Assembly (NCBI RefSeq): GCF_021568795.1
Contig: NZ_JAKGUE010000006.1
Span: forward strand, 1-64,000
Source of the DNA: Dethiosulfovibrio faecalis
GTDB lineage: Bacteria; Synergistota; Synergistia; Synergistales; Dethiosulfovibrionaceae
Length of the DNA stretch: 64,000 nucleotides
Direction of reading: 5' to 3'
The notes below the pieces were generated by a model. It saw only the letters and a program-made list of their open reading frames with translations. It searched no databases and was not told the DNA's origin. How positions within the stretch are numbered: the first letter of the stretch is position 1; each line of letters opens with the position of its first letter. The translations under genes and the position numbers were made by a program. Of the stretch, positions 1 to 8,530 are shown piece after piece.

Positions 1-193
1 TTATGGGGTTTTAATCCCGGTTTCCCGGGGCTATCCCCCTCTGATGGACAGGTCCTCACGCATTACTCACCCGTCCGCGACTCAGTATATATATCGTCCG
101 ACCGAAGCCTTCAAATATATACCTTCGTCCCACTTGCATGTGTTAAGCACGCCGCCAGCGTTCGTCCTGAGCCAGGATCAAACTCTCCATAAA
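1..193 (-). rRNA. rrs: 16S ribosomal RNA, 5' end only (partial)
   Basis: Read on the minus strand, positions 185 to about 140 give the universal 16S start (the 27F primer region, then the helix with GCTGGCGGCGTGC), followed by the conserved GACGGGTGAGTAA segment near 80-60. Counting back from the conserved GAGTTTG (185-179) places the mature 5' end near 193. The gene runs off the left edge, so only about 190 nt are present. The segment ending with paired CCCCGGG/CCGGGGT-like sequence is compatible with Synergistota, but I did not compare it with a database. Confidence 0.95.
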
Positions 194-299
194 ATTCACT
201 TGGCTTCGCTTTTCTGTTTCCCCATTTTCGGCTGTCAAGGTTCGCGCTCACTACGTTACGGCTGCCTTACTAGGCGGCCGGCTCAGCGGCGCAGAAGGA
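194..299 (-). other. Transcribed leader of the rRNA operon
   Basis: This is the spacer between the promoter and the mature 16S 5' end. It holds no plausible coding sequence. It is GC-rich near 270-290 and could pair with sequence downstream of 16S to form the usual processing stem, but the partner lies outside the window. I could not recognise a boxA antitermination element. Confidence 0.5.
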
Positions 300-328
300 A
301 TAATACATCAAGAGACCTAGGTCGTCAA
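300..328 (-). promoter_or_regulatory. rRNA operon promoter
   Basis: On the minus strand a -35 box TTGACG (328-323) is separated by exactly 17 nt from a -10 box TATTAT (305-300). This is a near-consensus sigma-70 promoter about 110 nt upstream of the mature 16S end, as expected for an rrn P1 promoter. It begins only 11 nt beyond the phoU stop, so read-through from the phosphate operon would enter the rRNA operon; I see no terminator between them. Confidence 0.85.
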
Positions 329-338
329 CTACCAAATG

Positions 339-1130
339 TTATTTTTTATCGGTTAAATCCATCAGGTTTTTAGTGAGCAATTCCTCCCTGGCCGTTTCCG
401 GCACCTTTCCTAAGACGACTTCTTTCAGCCTCTCGCCTCTTACCATGAAAAAAACCCTTTCCGACACGTTGCTGGCGTGGTCTCCCACCCTCTCAAGATG
501 TCTCGCTGTGAGCAGAAGTTCGGTTGCTACGGTTATTCCGTCTTTATCTCCCTTTTCCATTTCCGCCATCATCTCTATCAGTTCTTCCGAGAGGTCCACG
601 GCGATTCTGTCCAGCTGTTTATCTTCCCTGAACACGTGAACGGCCAAATCCGTATCTCTATCGAAGAAGGACCTCAGGGCCTTTTTTACCATATTTATGG
701 ATATCTCGGTCATCTTGGAAATATCGACAAGAGGCTTCAACATCGGATACTTAGATACGGTGAGAGCCCTCTCCGCTACGTTGACCGCCTGATCTCCTAT
801 GCGTTCAAGGTCTGTGGCTATCTTCAAGACCGCAAACACAAAACGGAGATCCTCCCTCACTGGTTTTCTTATTGCGATCGATGCGAGGCATTCCCTGTTT
901 ACGTCGGTCTCCATTCCGTCGATCAGGTCGTCTCTATCTATTACTTTTCGAGCAAGCTCGACGTTACCCTCTTTAAGGGATATCACTGAATCCGATAGAG
1001 CGATGCAGACCTCATCTCCCATCAAACGGACCAATGAAAGTATCCTCTCTCTGTCGTCTCCGTAGGAGACATCTCGCCTGCCCCCATCACTGAGACTTTT
1101 GTTCATCATACTCGCGAACCATTTCAACAT
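339..1130 (-). CDS. phoU: PhoU family phosphate regulatory protein
   Basis: A 263-residue all-helical protein of the PhoU family, which represses phosphate uptake and signalling through PhoR/Pst or, as here, possibly through a Na/Pi cotransporter. Two PhoU repeats are visible, each with the metal-binding signature: DLERIGD with a following N near residues 107-115 and HLERVGD with a following N near 211-219. An upstream in-frame start exists at 1145, but the ATG at 1130 has a strong GGGAGGGG sequence 5 nt before it and is preferred. The gene overlaps the end of the Na/Pi cotransporter gene by 44 nt, so the two are translationally coupled. The cotransporter already carries its own PhoU-like tail, so the cell has two PhoU modules in one operon. 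Confidence 0.9.
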   Translation of the reverse strand: MLKWFASMMNKSLSDGGRRDVSYGDDRERILSLVRLMGDEVCIALSDSVISLKEGNVELARKVIDRDDLIDGMETDVNRECLASIAIRKPVREDLRFVFAVLKIATDLERIGDQAVNVAERALTVSKYPMLKPLVDISKMTEISINMVKKALRSFFDRDTDLAVHVFREDKQLDRIAVDLSEELIEMMAEMEKGDKDGITVATELLLTARHLERVGDHASNVSERVFFMVRGERLKEVVLGKVPETAREELLTKNLMDLTDKK

Positions 1131-2733
1131 TGGGACCCCTCCCATCGCTTACGCGCCCCATCTCAAAAGCCATCTTCTCTCCTCTGGTCATCTCCATACA
1201 GGCTTTAGCAAGCTGGGTTCCTCGTGCAAGAAGCTCCAGTCCCCCCTTTCTTCCGTAGTCCCCTCTACGAAATATGTCCCTACGTATAAGCTCGTCTATT
1301 TCCTTCAATCTCTCGTACCAACGATCGACGTCTTTAGCCAACCCGAGATCCCCCAAGGCGAAAGATCCCATAGCAGACCTTAGCAACTCGAAAAGAACGC
1401 TTTCGTATTCATAGCCCATATCGGCCGACACGGAGGGAAATCGCTTTTTTTTGCCCTCCGTGACGATCAAAGGATAAAGCCAGTCGTTTATGGACTCTTT
1501 AATTCCCTTGATGGCCCCCAGTGCGTAGGCCACTCTCGCATAGGCTTCGTTTTTACCGTCCTTAGGAGATATCTCCATGGACTCGAAATAATCGGCAACG
1601 ACGTCCCAGAGCTCGTCGGTCCCCTCCCTCAGCTTCCCTATATCCTCCAGGGTTCCTCCGGGGAAGAGAAGCAACTTGGTCTCCACTTCCAAAAAACCCG
1701 CCAACCTGGTCAACTCTTTGTCCAAAAGAGGCAAGGCCAATGCGGGAAACTCCACCAGTTTGTTGTCCAGGTAGGCCGGTTCCTCTATTGGCTGACTGTC
1801 GGATACGAAACAAGCCCGCAAAAGCCTGTCTAAGATGGGAGTAAAGGGAAGAACGACCAAAGCGTTGTACCAGACCACGGCAAATTGAAGCACTACGCAA
1901 CGGAGCTCCGGGGAGAGGAAGGACAGCTTTGAAAGAAACCCGGGCACGAGAGGCGAAAAGGGAAGAACCAAAGCGATGCCTATTACCTTGTACAAGGCCG
2001 ACCCTATCCCCAGCAAACGAGCGTTCCTTTTACCTGACAGGCTGGCCATCAAGACCATAGCCGACGATCCGACGTGAGATCCCAAAACGATGGGATATAC
2101 AGCCTCAAGAGGCAACGAACCGGCCCCCACCAAGGCTATTGCCAATGCCATAACGGCGGCGCTGCTTTGCAGCACCGCCGCCGCCGTTACGGCCACGAAC
2201 CCCATTATCAACGGTCGGGCGCTCAAAGCCAACAATATTTCGGCAAAGCCGGGATCCTCCATGAGAGGAGAGACCCCGGTTTTTATGACGAACATACCCG
2301 TCAACACCAAGGAAATCCCTCTGATTACCAGAGCCCCGTTCCGTCCCTTCCCCTTAAGGAGATCGACGGAAAAATGGGATATAGCCAAAACTCCCGGCGC
2401 TAACTGCACGACGGGCAGACCAAGAAGCAACGTTACGAACGTTCCTCCTACGCTTGCTCCGATCATAACGACCAACGAACCTGACAGGGAAAGCATTCCC
2501 ACGTCGACCAAGCCAACCGCGAAAGACGTTGCTACGGAGCTGCTCTGGGTGACGGCTGAGAGGATAAGACCAAAGACGAAAGCCATCGGTTTTTTATCCG
2601 TGACCTCTGCCATTCTCTGCCTGGCGGAACGCCCCATAAAGCGACGAAAGCCATCGGAGGTCGCGGTGACACCCATCAGGAAGAGAGCGAGCCCTCCTGC
2701 TATCTGAGCCCATGAGAAAAAAGGGGAAGCCAC
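1087..2733 (-). CDS. Na+/phosphate cotransporter (NptA type) with C-terminal PhoU-like domain
   Basis: Integral membrane protein of 548 residues. The first ~310 residues hold the two inverted Na/Pi-cotransporter repeats, each with the glutamine-serine signature (TQSSSVATS near residue 62 and LQSSAAVMA near 188). The remainder is a soluble helical PhoU-like domain. Such proteins take up phosphate with sodium. The start is a GTG with AAGGAGG upstream. It lies 23 nt after tctA and overlaps phoU, so phosphate and tricarboxylate transport genes may share a transcript. No dedicated promoter was recognised in the 23-nt gap. Confidence 0.9.
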   Translation of the reverse strand: MASPFFSWAQIAGGLALFLMGVTATSDGFRRFMGRSARQRMAEVTDKKPMAFVFGLILSAVTQSSSVATSFAVGLVDVGMLSLSGSLVVMIGASVGGTFVTLLLGLPVVQLAPGVLAISHFSVDLLKGKGRNGALVIRGISLVLTGMFVIKTGVSPLMEDPGFAEILLALSARPLIMGFVAVTAAAVLQSSAAVMALAIALVGAGSLPLEAVYPIVLGSHVGSSAMVLMASLSGKRNARLLGIGSALYKVIGIALVLPFSPLVPGFLSKLSFLSPELRCVVLQFAVVWYNALVVLPFTPILDRLLRACFVSDSQPIEEPAYLDNKLVEFPALALPLLDKELTRLAGFLEVETKLLLFPGGTLEDIGKLREGTDELWDVVADYFESMEISPKDGKNEAYARVAYALGAIKGIKESINDWLYPLIVTEGKKKRFPSVSADMGYEYESVLFELLRSAMGSFALGDLGLAKDVDRWYERLKEIDELIRRDIFRRGDYGRKGGLELLARGTQLAKACMEMTRGEKMAFEMGRVSDGRGPNVEMVREYDEQKSQ

Positions 2734-2756
2734 CGAGAAAACACCTCCTTGAATAT

Positions 2757-4232
2757 TTACACAGGAACATCCTTCTTTTTCTTCTTAAAAGCGGGAAGAA
2801 GCAAAAGCAAGATCAAGCCCCATAGAACCAGACAGATAGGCCTTTCGAAAAAAATCATCGGTGAACCGTGGGATATTATCAGAGATTGCCCGAATCCCAG
2901 CTCGGCGATCGGCCCCAGGATCAGGCCTAACACCACTGCTCCCAGGGAAAACCCTGCTCTGTGAAGAAAATACCCTCCGATTCCAAACCCCAACATCAAC
3001 CACACGTCGAATATACTGTTATTTATAGCGTAACTTCCGATAACAGACAGTATCGTGATAGACGGAATGAGGATGGAGTTCGGCACCGTCGCTACCCTTG
3101 CGAAGAAGGGCGCAAAATAAAGCCCCAAGACGAGAAAACAGATATTGGCAAGGAAAAGAGACAGTATAAACGCGTAGGTCACAGTGCCAAAGCGGGTGAA
3201 GAGCTCCGGGCCAGGGATAAGCCCCTGTATCATCAGCCCCCCCATCAAGGCAGCTGCAACGGAGTTTCCGGGAATCCCCAAGGTAAGCAAGGGAACGAGA
3301 GAACCTCCAACACAACCGTTGTTGGCGCTTTCCGCAGCGGCCACCCCTTCGGGATTTCCCTTCCCGAAGGAACCGGGATTTTTAGATACCTGCTTGGCGA
3401 AGTTATAGGAGATGAAGGACGCTATAGTGGCTCCAGCTCCAGGGAGAATTCCGACCACCGTGCCGATAAAGCCTCCTCTGGCGATGGTACTAGCCAACCC
3501 CTTAGGGATGGAGGATCTCTTCAAGGACTCCGGATCGGCACCGAGCTCCTGGACTATATGGCTCTCCGCGGTCAACTCCAGCACCTGGCTAACGGAAAAC
3601 AACCCTATCAGAGCGGGCATAAAGGAAACTCCCTCGAAGAGGTCTACGATGCCTCCGGTGAAACGTATAAATCCATCTATCGGGTCCATTCCGATGGAGG
3701 CTATTATCAAGCCTATGACACCAGATATCAGCCCTTTGAGTAGATTCCCCGAGGTCAGTGTAACTATGCTGGCCAAGCCCAAAAGGGATAGAAGAAAGTA
3801 TTCGGGAGGACCGAACCTCAGAGCAAAATTGGCCAAAACAGGAGCAAGCGACAACAGAGCGAAGGTAGAGATGATTCCACCCCAGAAGCTTCCTATCGTT
3901 GCGACCGCGATAGCGACTCCTCCCTTACCCTGTCTGGTCATGGGATAACCGTCGAAAGCCGTCGCTGCCGCAGCGGGAGTGCCAGGGGTGGATAAAAGGA
4001 TCGACGATATGGCCCCTCCGTACATCCCTCCGCTGTATACGCCACCCATCATGGCAAGCCCCACCACCGGGTCCATGCCGAACGTGACCGGGATCAGGAG
4101 AGCCACCGCCATGGTCGCGGTCAGGCCAGGTATGGCACCTATAACCATTCCACCGGCTGTTCCTCCCAATACAGAGAGAAGCACCTCGGGACGAGCTAAA
4201 GAGGAAGCCGCTGACAAAAGCATATCGATCAT
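2757..4232 (-). CDS. tctA: Tripartite tricarboxylate transporter, large membrane subunit TctA
   Basis: 491-residue, roughly twelve-helix protein of the TctA family. It shows the conserved glycine-rich N-terminal repeat (GAIPGLTATMAVALLIP near 32-48) and the related GILPGAGATIASFISY in the second half, typical of the duplicated substrate site. With TctB and TctC it forms a binding-protein-dependent, ion-driven importer for carboxylic acids such as citrate. The substrate cannot be read from the sequence. The gap to tctB is 3 nt, so one transcript is likely. Confidence 0.93.
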   Translation of the reverse strand: MIDMLLSAASSLARPEVLLSVLGGTAGGMVIGAIPGLTATMAVALLIPVTFGMDPVVGLAMMGGVYSGGMYGGAISSILLSTPGTPAAAATAFDGYPMTRQGKGGVAIAVATIGSFWGGIISTFALLSLAPVLANFALRFGPPEYFLLSLLGLASIVTLTSGNLLKGLISGVIGLIIASIGMDPIDGFIRFTGGIVDLFEGVSFMPALIGLFSVSQVLELTAESHIVQELGADPESLKRSSIPKGLASTIARGGFIGTVVGILPGAGATIASFISYNFAKQVSKNPGSFGKGNPEGVAAAESANNGCVGGSLVPLLTLGIPGNSVAAALMGGLMIQGLIPGPELFTRFGTVTYAFILSLFLANICFLVLGLYFAPFFARVATVPNSILIPSITILSVIGSYAINNSIFDVWLMLGFGIGGYFLHRAGFSLGAVVLGLILGPIAELGFGQSLIISHGSPMIFFERPICLVLWGLILLLLLPAFKKKKKDVPV

Positions 4233-4235
4233 GGA

Positions 4236-4682
4236 TCAAGCCCCCCAGAATCCAGATGGAACAGGCACAGCCAGGAATCGGACGAAAACGATGTAGACGA
4301 ATCCAAGTAATCCCAACGTGCCGATCAAAAGCCACGTCTTATCTCTAAATCCCAAGATCCACCCTAGAACGAACATATAAAATCCACTGGCCGGGAAAAA
4401 GCCGACTAAATTCAGCAGGAGGACGAACAGTACGGATGCCACGACAGTAAAGAGAAAGGTCCTTCTGTTCACCACCCACCGTATCGTCTCTCCATCGCTG
4501 TCCTTAAACGCAAACTGAGCCATCAGCGCCAGGGAAAGACAGGCCAGTAGGCCGGAGAGAAAAACGACATATCTCGTGGCTGCCTCCGCCCTGTCCGGGA
4601 AAGTACCGGCAGAAAAAAACATGGCTGCCGCCAGGACTAACCCGGCGGCGGCACAGAGAATATTTAAGAATTTTCTATTCAT
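4236..4682 (-). CDS. tctB: Tripartite tricarboxylate transporter, small membrane subunit TctB
   Basis: 148-residue protein with four predicted membrane helices (near residues 5-25, 38-58, 74-108 in two closely spaced segments, and 116-138), the size and topology of TctB. It is recognised mainly by context, lying between tctC and tctA with very short gaps. TctB sequences are poorly conserved, so position carries much of the evidence. Confidence 0.85.
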   Translation of the reverse strand: MNRKFLNILCAAAGLVLAAAMFFSAGTFPDRAEAATRYVVFLSGLLACLSLALMAQFAFKDSDGETIRWVVNRRTFLFTVVASVLFVLLLNLVGFFPASGFYMFVLGWILGFRDKTWLLIGTLGLLGFVYIVFVRFLAVPVPSGFWGA

Positions 4683-4698
4683 GTCCTAACCCAAGGCC

Positions 4699-5643
4699 CT
4701 ACCAGGGAGCCACCTTGAAAGCTTCGTCGGTGGTGTTCTGGAGGCTCTTGAGATATATCGTATATTCGTCTGCGTTCAATATGTCCAGCAAAAGCTGACC
4801 TTGAGATGCAGAGATGAACTCAGGGTCGTTGAGCACCTTGTCGAAAACCTCCATGAGTTTAGCCATGACATCCTCGGGAACGCCCGCCGGAGCGGCGAAC
4901 CCCCTGGAGGAATCGGAGTACACCTCGTAGCCCATCTCTTTAAACGTCGGTAATTCGGGAAGATAAGAGCGTCTTTTCACCGTCATTATCCCAAGCAATC
5001 GAAGCTCTCCGGAATCGACCTGGGCTTCGACCTGAGAGGCGTTCATGAAAGCCAGATCGACATGTCCGCCCATAACCGCAGCCTTCTGACCGGAAGAGCC
5101 CTTAGAGGGGACGGCGTTTATGGATATTCCGGCGGCCTTCTCCAACTGTCGAAGGGCAAAGTCATCGTCGCCTCCAGGGCCCGAGGTGGAACCGTTGAGT
5201 TTTCCCGGATTCTCCTTGGCGAAAGCTATTAACTCCTCCACCGTATTGAAGGGACTGTCGGCCTTGACCACCAAGACTCCGGGATCGGTAACCACGTTGG
5301 CTATGGGAGCAAAGCTATCGAGAGTATATTTAGCCCTACCGGCCGATACGTGAGCAGCCACGTGAGGCGTGTATATACAACCTATTGTGTAACCATCCTT
5401 CTTGGCCCTTGCGATGGACTCGAATCCTATCTGGCCTCCGGCACCGGGTTTATTGACTATGACCATAGGCTGTCCAAGGTATTTTTCAGCAAATTTGGCA
5501 ACCAGCCTGGCCATAGTGTCCGTTCCCCCTCCGGCGTTGGAAGGGACTATAACAGTCACCGGTTTCTCCGGATAGGCTGCCCAAGCCGTCCCTACCAGAC
5601 ACAGAATCCCCACTAAAACCCCTAAAGCTATACCGCGTTTCAC
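4699..5643 (-). CDS. tctC: Tripartite tricarboxylate transporter, periplasmic binding protein TctC
   Basis: 314-residue secreted binding protein with an N-terminal signal peptide (basic MKRG, hydrophobic stretch, cleavage near TAWA). It has the Bug/TctC hallmarks: YPEKPVTVIVPSNAGGGTDTMAR at the start of the mature domain and a VNKPGAGGQIG motif near 62-72. It delivers the substrate to TctAB. The start is GTG at 5643, preceded by GGGAGTGG. It is the first gene of the cluster. A weak inverted repeat (GTAAC, 6 nt, GTTAC) lies just upstream near 5675-5690 and could be an operator, but this is uncertain. Confidence 0.92.
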   Translation of the reverse strand: MKRGIALGVLVGILCLVGTAWAAYPEKPVTVIVPSNAGGGTDTMARLVAKFAEKYLGQPMVIVNKPGAGGQIGFESIARAKKDGYTIGCIYTPHVAAHVSAGRAKYTLDSFAPIANVVTDPGVLVVKADSPFNTVEELIAFAKENPGKLNGSTSGPGGDDDFALRQLEKAAGISINAVPSKGSSGQKAAVMGGHVDLAFMNASQVEAQVDSGELRLLGIMTVKRRSYLPELPTFKEMGYEVYSDSSRGFAAPAGVPEDVMAKLMEVFDKVLNDPEFISASQGQLLLDILNADEYTIYLKSLQNTTDEAFKVAPW

Positions 5644-5699
5644 GTTACACCACTCCCATCTGAGATATGAAAAGTAACGACCATGTTACAACCCTCATA

Positions 5700-6635
5700 T
5701 TACACGAAAAGATCTCCGTCGAAAAGCGTGTTCAGAAAGCCATGACGTAACCCTAAGGAAGAGACCAACATTTCCTTGACCTCCAGAATACAGAAGATAG
5801 ATCGCACTATACATGCTCCTGCCAGTATTATCGGAGCTCTGTCGGAATCCATACCCGGGATGAGTCGTCGTTCCTGGAGAGAGATGGAACCGTAGAGATC
5901 TATCTGCCTATCTAGCTCGGATAAAGAGAGCCTGACTGTTTTCGAAGATGACAATCTCTCAGGAGCTAGACTAACGGCAGCCATGGTGATCACGTTCCCT
6001 CCGGATCCGACCAAAAAGCTCCCCCCTTTTTCGGAGGGAAGACCACCCTCCTCTAGGGATCCCTCTATCCATTGGAGAGCCGTTTCGACGCACTCTCCAC
6101 AGCTATCCTGAGAAAGCATGAATTTTTCCGTAACGGAGACAGCCCCGACCTCTAGGCTAAAGGCACGGATAACTCTTCCATTCTCGAAGCAAACGAACTC
6201 GGTGCTTCCTCCTCCTGTATCGAAATACCATCCGTCGCTTCCTCCTGGCAGAAGAGGAGCTATACCGTAAAAGGAGTATATGGCTTCCTCCTCACCGGAT
6301 AAGACCCTCAAGGACAACCCTGTTTCCGCCTTCAGACGATCCACGAATATCTTGGAGTTCGACGCTCTCCTAAGAGCCATAGTCGCCACTGCCGAAACAT
6401 CTCGAATCCCGAGAGCATCTGCCTTGGCGATAAATCGTCGAACACAGTCTAGGGTCCTGTCCATCGGGGTCTTCCCCAGTCGACCTGATCCAGCCAGCCC
6501 CTCTCCTATTCTGGTTATCTTGTTGCTATCCTCTATGTAGGTCGGCTTGCCGAGATGCCCATCTTTCTCGGCGATCAGGAATTTGACCGAGTTGGTGCCT
6601 ATCTCGATCAACGCCTTTCTGCAAACAGAGCTCAC
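5700..6635 (-). CDS. Ppx/GppA-family phosphatase (exopolyphosphatase or pppGpp phosphatase)
   Basis: 311-residue member of the actin-fold Ppx/GppA family. Visible motifs are the first phosphate loop (IEIGTNSVKFLI near 10-21), the second (FDTGGGSTEFV near 137-147, with the catalytic Glu of the SGEEEA segment near 115) and the C-terminal GSGGNV. It lacks the C-terminal HD and extra domains of E. coli Ppx, so it is the short form. It starts with GTG overlapping the helicase stop codon (GTGA), so the two genes are coupled. Substrate (polyphosphate or pppGpp) is not decided by the sequence; the nearby Na/Pi and PhoU genes are compatible with polyphosphate. Confidence 0.88.
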   Translation of the reverse strand: MSSVCRKALIEIGTNSVKFLIAEKDGHLGKPTYIEDSNKITRIGEGLAGSGRLGKTPMDRTLDCVRRFIAKADALGIRDVSAVATMALRRASNSKIFVDRLKAETGLSLRVLSGEEEAIYSFYGIAPLLPGGSDGWYFDTGGGSTEFVCFENGRVIRAFSLEVGAVSVTEKFMLSQDSCGECVETALQWIEGSLEEGGLPSEKGGSFLVGSGGNVITMAAVSLAPERLSSSKTVRLSLSELDRQIDLYGSISLQERRLIPGMDSDRAPIILAGACIVRSIFCILEVKEMLVSSLGLRHGFLNTLFDGDLFV

Positions 6636-8377
6636 CGTCTTCGCCCTCTTTTTCCGAAGTCCCTCCTGCGTCGTCTCCCGCTGCGTTTTTTCCCCTCTTT
6701 CGATCTATCGGTAACCCTGTGTTTAAGGGCCGGAAGTTCCACCTTGGTCGTATCCATCTCGTAAATCTTTTCCTCGAATCCGAAGACCGTAGGGTCTATC
6801 TCCATTACGGCCTCGTCGACCTCGTCCATTCGGGAGAGCTTGTAATCTTCCGGCAGAGAGTTGTTAAACCTCTTCACCTTAAGCAACGATTGCAGTTCGT
6901 TCCTTTCGTGTTTAAGAAGCAGCTCCGCCGCGGTCAATCCATCGGGATGAACGTAGTCATCTTTGCCTATTCCCCAAAAGAAGAGTTCCGCCATGTCCAA
7001 ATTCTGCTCCACTTCCATCTCGCCATACCATACGTCGGCCAGAATGGCTCTGAACCTGGTCTTCTCGTCCGGAACGATTTTATCGAGGCTTCCGTCTATT
7101 ATTTCCATGGCCTGTCGTATATCGGCCAACACCCTCCTGTAGCTGAGCTCGGGCAAAGAACCGGACGCCACTATATCCGCCTCGTTCTCGACCGAACTTC
7201 GGCCTTTCAGGATAGCTCCGAAATCAGGACGAAGCTCGACCCGGGCCTCCTCGGAGGGAGCGGAGACGAGAGAGCGGAATACCTCCTCGGTTCTAACCCC
7301 GAAAGCCTCCGCCGGAGATTTATCGATCCACGTTACATAGCCCTTTTCGAACAGCCCTTTTCTGCCCGCTCTTCCCGACATCTGAAGGAAAGCGTTCTTG
7401 GAGATGGGACAACGATCGTGAAACTTCACCAGCTGGGCGAACACCGCCCGCTCGGCCGGTAGGTTGACTCCAAGGGCGAGAGCATCTGTACCGACGACCA
7501 CATCGATGATCCTTTCCCTGTAGGCCCTCTCGACCAGAAGCTTTTCCTTCGGGAGCAGGCTCCCATGGTAGATCCCTACTCCCTTGAACATACACCGTCT
7601 GATACCGGAGACCTCCAAAATCCAGGCAAGATCCTCAAGTCTGCGCTTCCTGCTGTCGTCGAACCGAAGCCTCTCGTCGGCGATCATATCGGCGACCTGC
7701 TGAGCTCCTTTCTGTGAGAACACGAAGATCAATGCATCCCTGATCTCCCTGGGTGTAACCGGTTCGTCACAAAAGACCAGATCCGTTACCCTTTCGGACG
7801 ACTCGAACAAGACGAAGGGACGGTCTGTGATTCTCTCGAGATAGGCCTGAACCTTGGAGGCCCCTCCGAAAGTAGCCGACATCACCAACATAGGCACATC
7901 GGGAGAGGTTTTTCTTATCCCGTCTATGTAGGCCCTGCTTCTGTCGTTTTCGCCGAAGATATAGTGGAACTCGTCTATTACGAGCTTGATCCCCGACCGT
8001 CCAGCGTATTTAAGAGCGTAGATCTCCTGAGTACAGCATATAACCGAGGCCTGGGGATTTTTCTTGAAATCACCGGTCTCTATACCGACATCGAACCCCA
8101 TGGAGATCAGGTCCATGTATCTTTCGTTGCTCAACGCCTTTATGGGAGCGGTAAAAATCACCCTCTCCCCCGACGGAATGTCAAGCTTTCCGCCCTCCAG
8201 GTCGTAGAGGCCTGCCCATATGTAGGCAACCCACGTCTTACCGGATCCCGTAGGGGCGGAGAGAACGGCACTATCGCCTCCTATGCGATCTATAGCCTTT
8301 CTCTGCCAAGAATAGAGGGAATCTCCCATTATGGATTCGTCTCTTCCTACCGTAACGTCGTTTATCTCGTTATCCAA
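6632..8377 (-). CDS. Ski2-like DEAD/DEAH-box helicase
   Basis: 581-residue superfamily 2 helicase. Motif I is APTGSGKT (41-48), motif II is DEFH (135-138, in place of DExH/DEAD), motif III is SAT (167-169) and motif VI is QMSGRAGRKG (332-341), the latter typical of Ski2-like enzymes. The C-terminus is a very basic tail rich in Arg/Lys (last ~20 residues) that should bind nucleic acid. It starts with TTG at 8377 behind a GGGAGG sequence. Substrate (RNA or DNA) is unknown. Coupling with a Ppx/GppA phosphatase is unusual to me. Confidence 0.85.
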   Translation of the reverse strand: MDNEINDVTVGRDESIMGDSLYSWQRKAIDRIGGDSAVLSAPTGSGKTWVAYIWAGLYDLEGGKLDIPSGERVIFTAPIKALSNERYMDLISMGFDVGIETGDFKKNPQASVICCTQEIYALKYAGRSGIKLVIDEFHYIFGENDRSRAYIDGIRKTSPDVPMLVMSATFGGASKVQAYLERITDRPFVLFESSERVTDLVFCDEPVTPREIRDALIFVFSQKGAQQVADMIADERLRFDDSRKRRLEDLAWILEVSGIRRCMFKGVGIYHGSLLPKEKLLVERAYRERIIDVVVGTDALALGVNLPAERAVFAQLVKFHDRCPISKNAFLQMSGRAGRKGLFEKGYVTWIDKSPAEAFGVRTEEVFRSLVSAPSEEARVELRPDFGAILKGRSSVENEADIVASGSLPELSYRRVLADIRQAMEIIDGSLDKIVPDEKTRFRAILADVWYGEMEVEQNLDMAELFFWGIGKDDYVHPDGLTAAELLLKHERNELQSLLKVKRFNNSLPEDYKLSRMDEVDEAVMEIDPTVFGFEEKIYEMDTTKVELPALKHRVTDRSKEGKKRSGRRRRRDFGKRGRRR

Positions 8378-8424
8378 GGTATGATCCTCCCAGCGATATA
8401 TCGTATGTTCTAGGACATCTGATT

Positions 8425-8438
8425 TACATTATAATGTA
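8425..8438. promoter_or_regulatory. 14-bp perfect palindrome containing TATAAT on both strands
   Basis: TACATTATAATGTA is a perfect palindrome located between the divergent helicase (minus) and decarboxylase (plus) genes. Because TATAAT can be read on either strand, it may provide the -10 element for both. No convincing -35 box is present on either side, so an operator or activator site is also possible. Confidence 0.4.
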
Positions 8439-8530
8439 GTTTGAAGGATGCTATCGTATCGAGGAGAAATAAGGTACAATACCTCGGCCACGGTGAACAG
8501 CCGCGAATTCGCAAAAAAGAGGGTGATCCG

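Noticed and set aside
2961-3743. 260-codon open frame on the plus strand
   Set aside because: Complement of tctA, which has conserved motifs along its full length.
6719-7462. 247-codon open frame on the plus strand
   Set aside because: Complement of the helicase gene; no ribosome-binding site.
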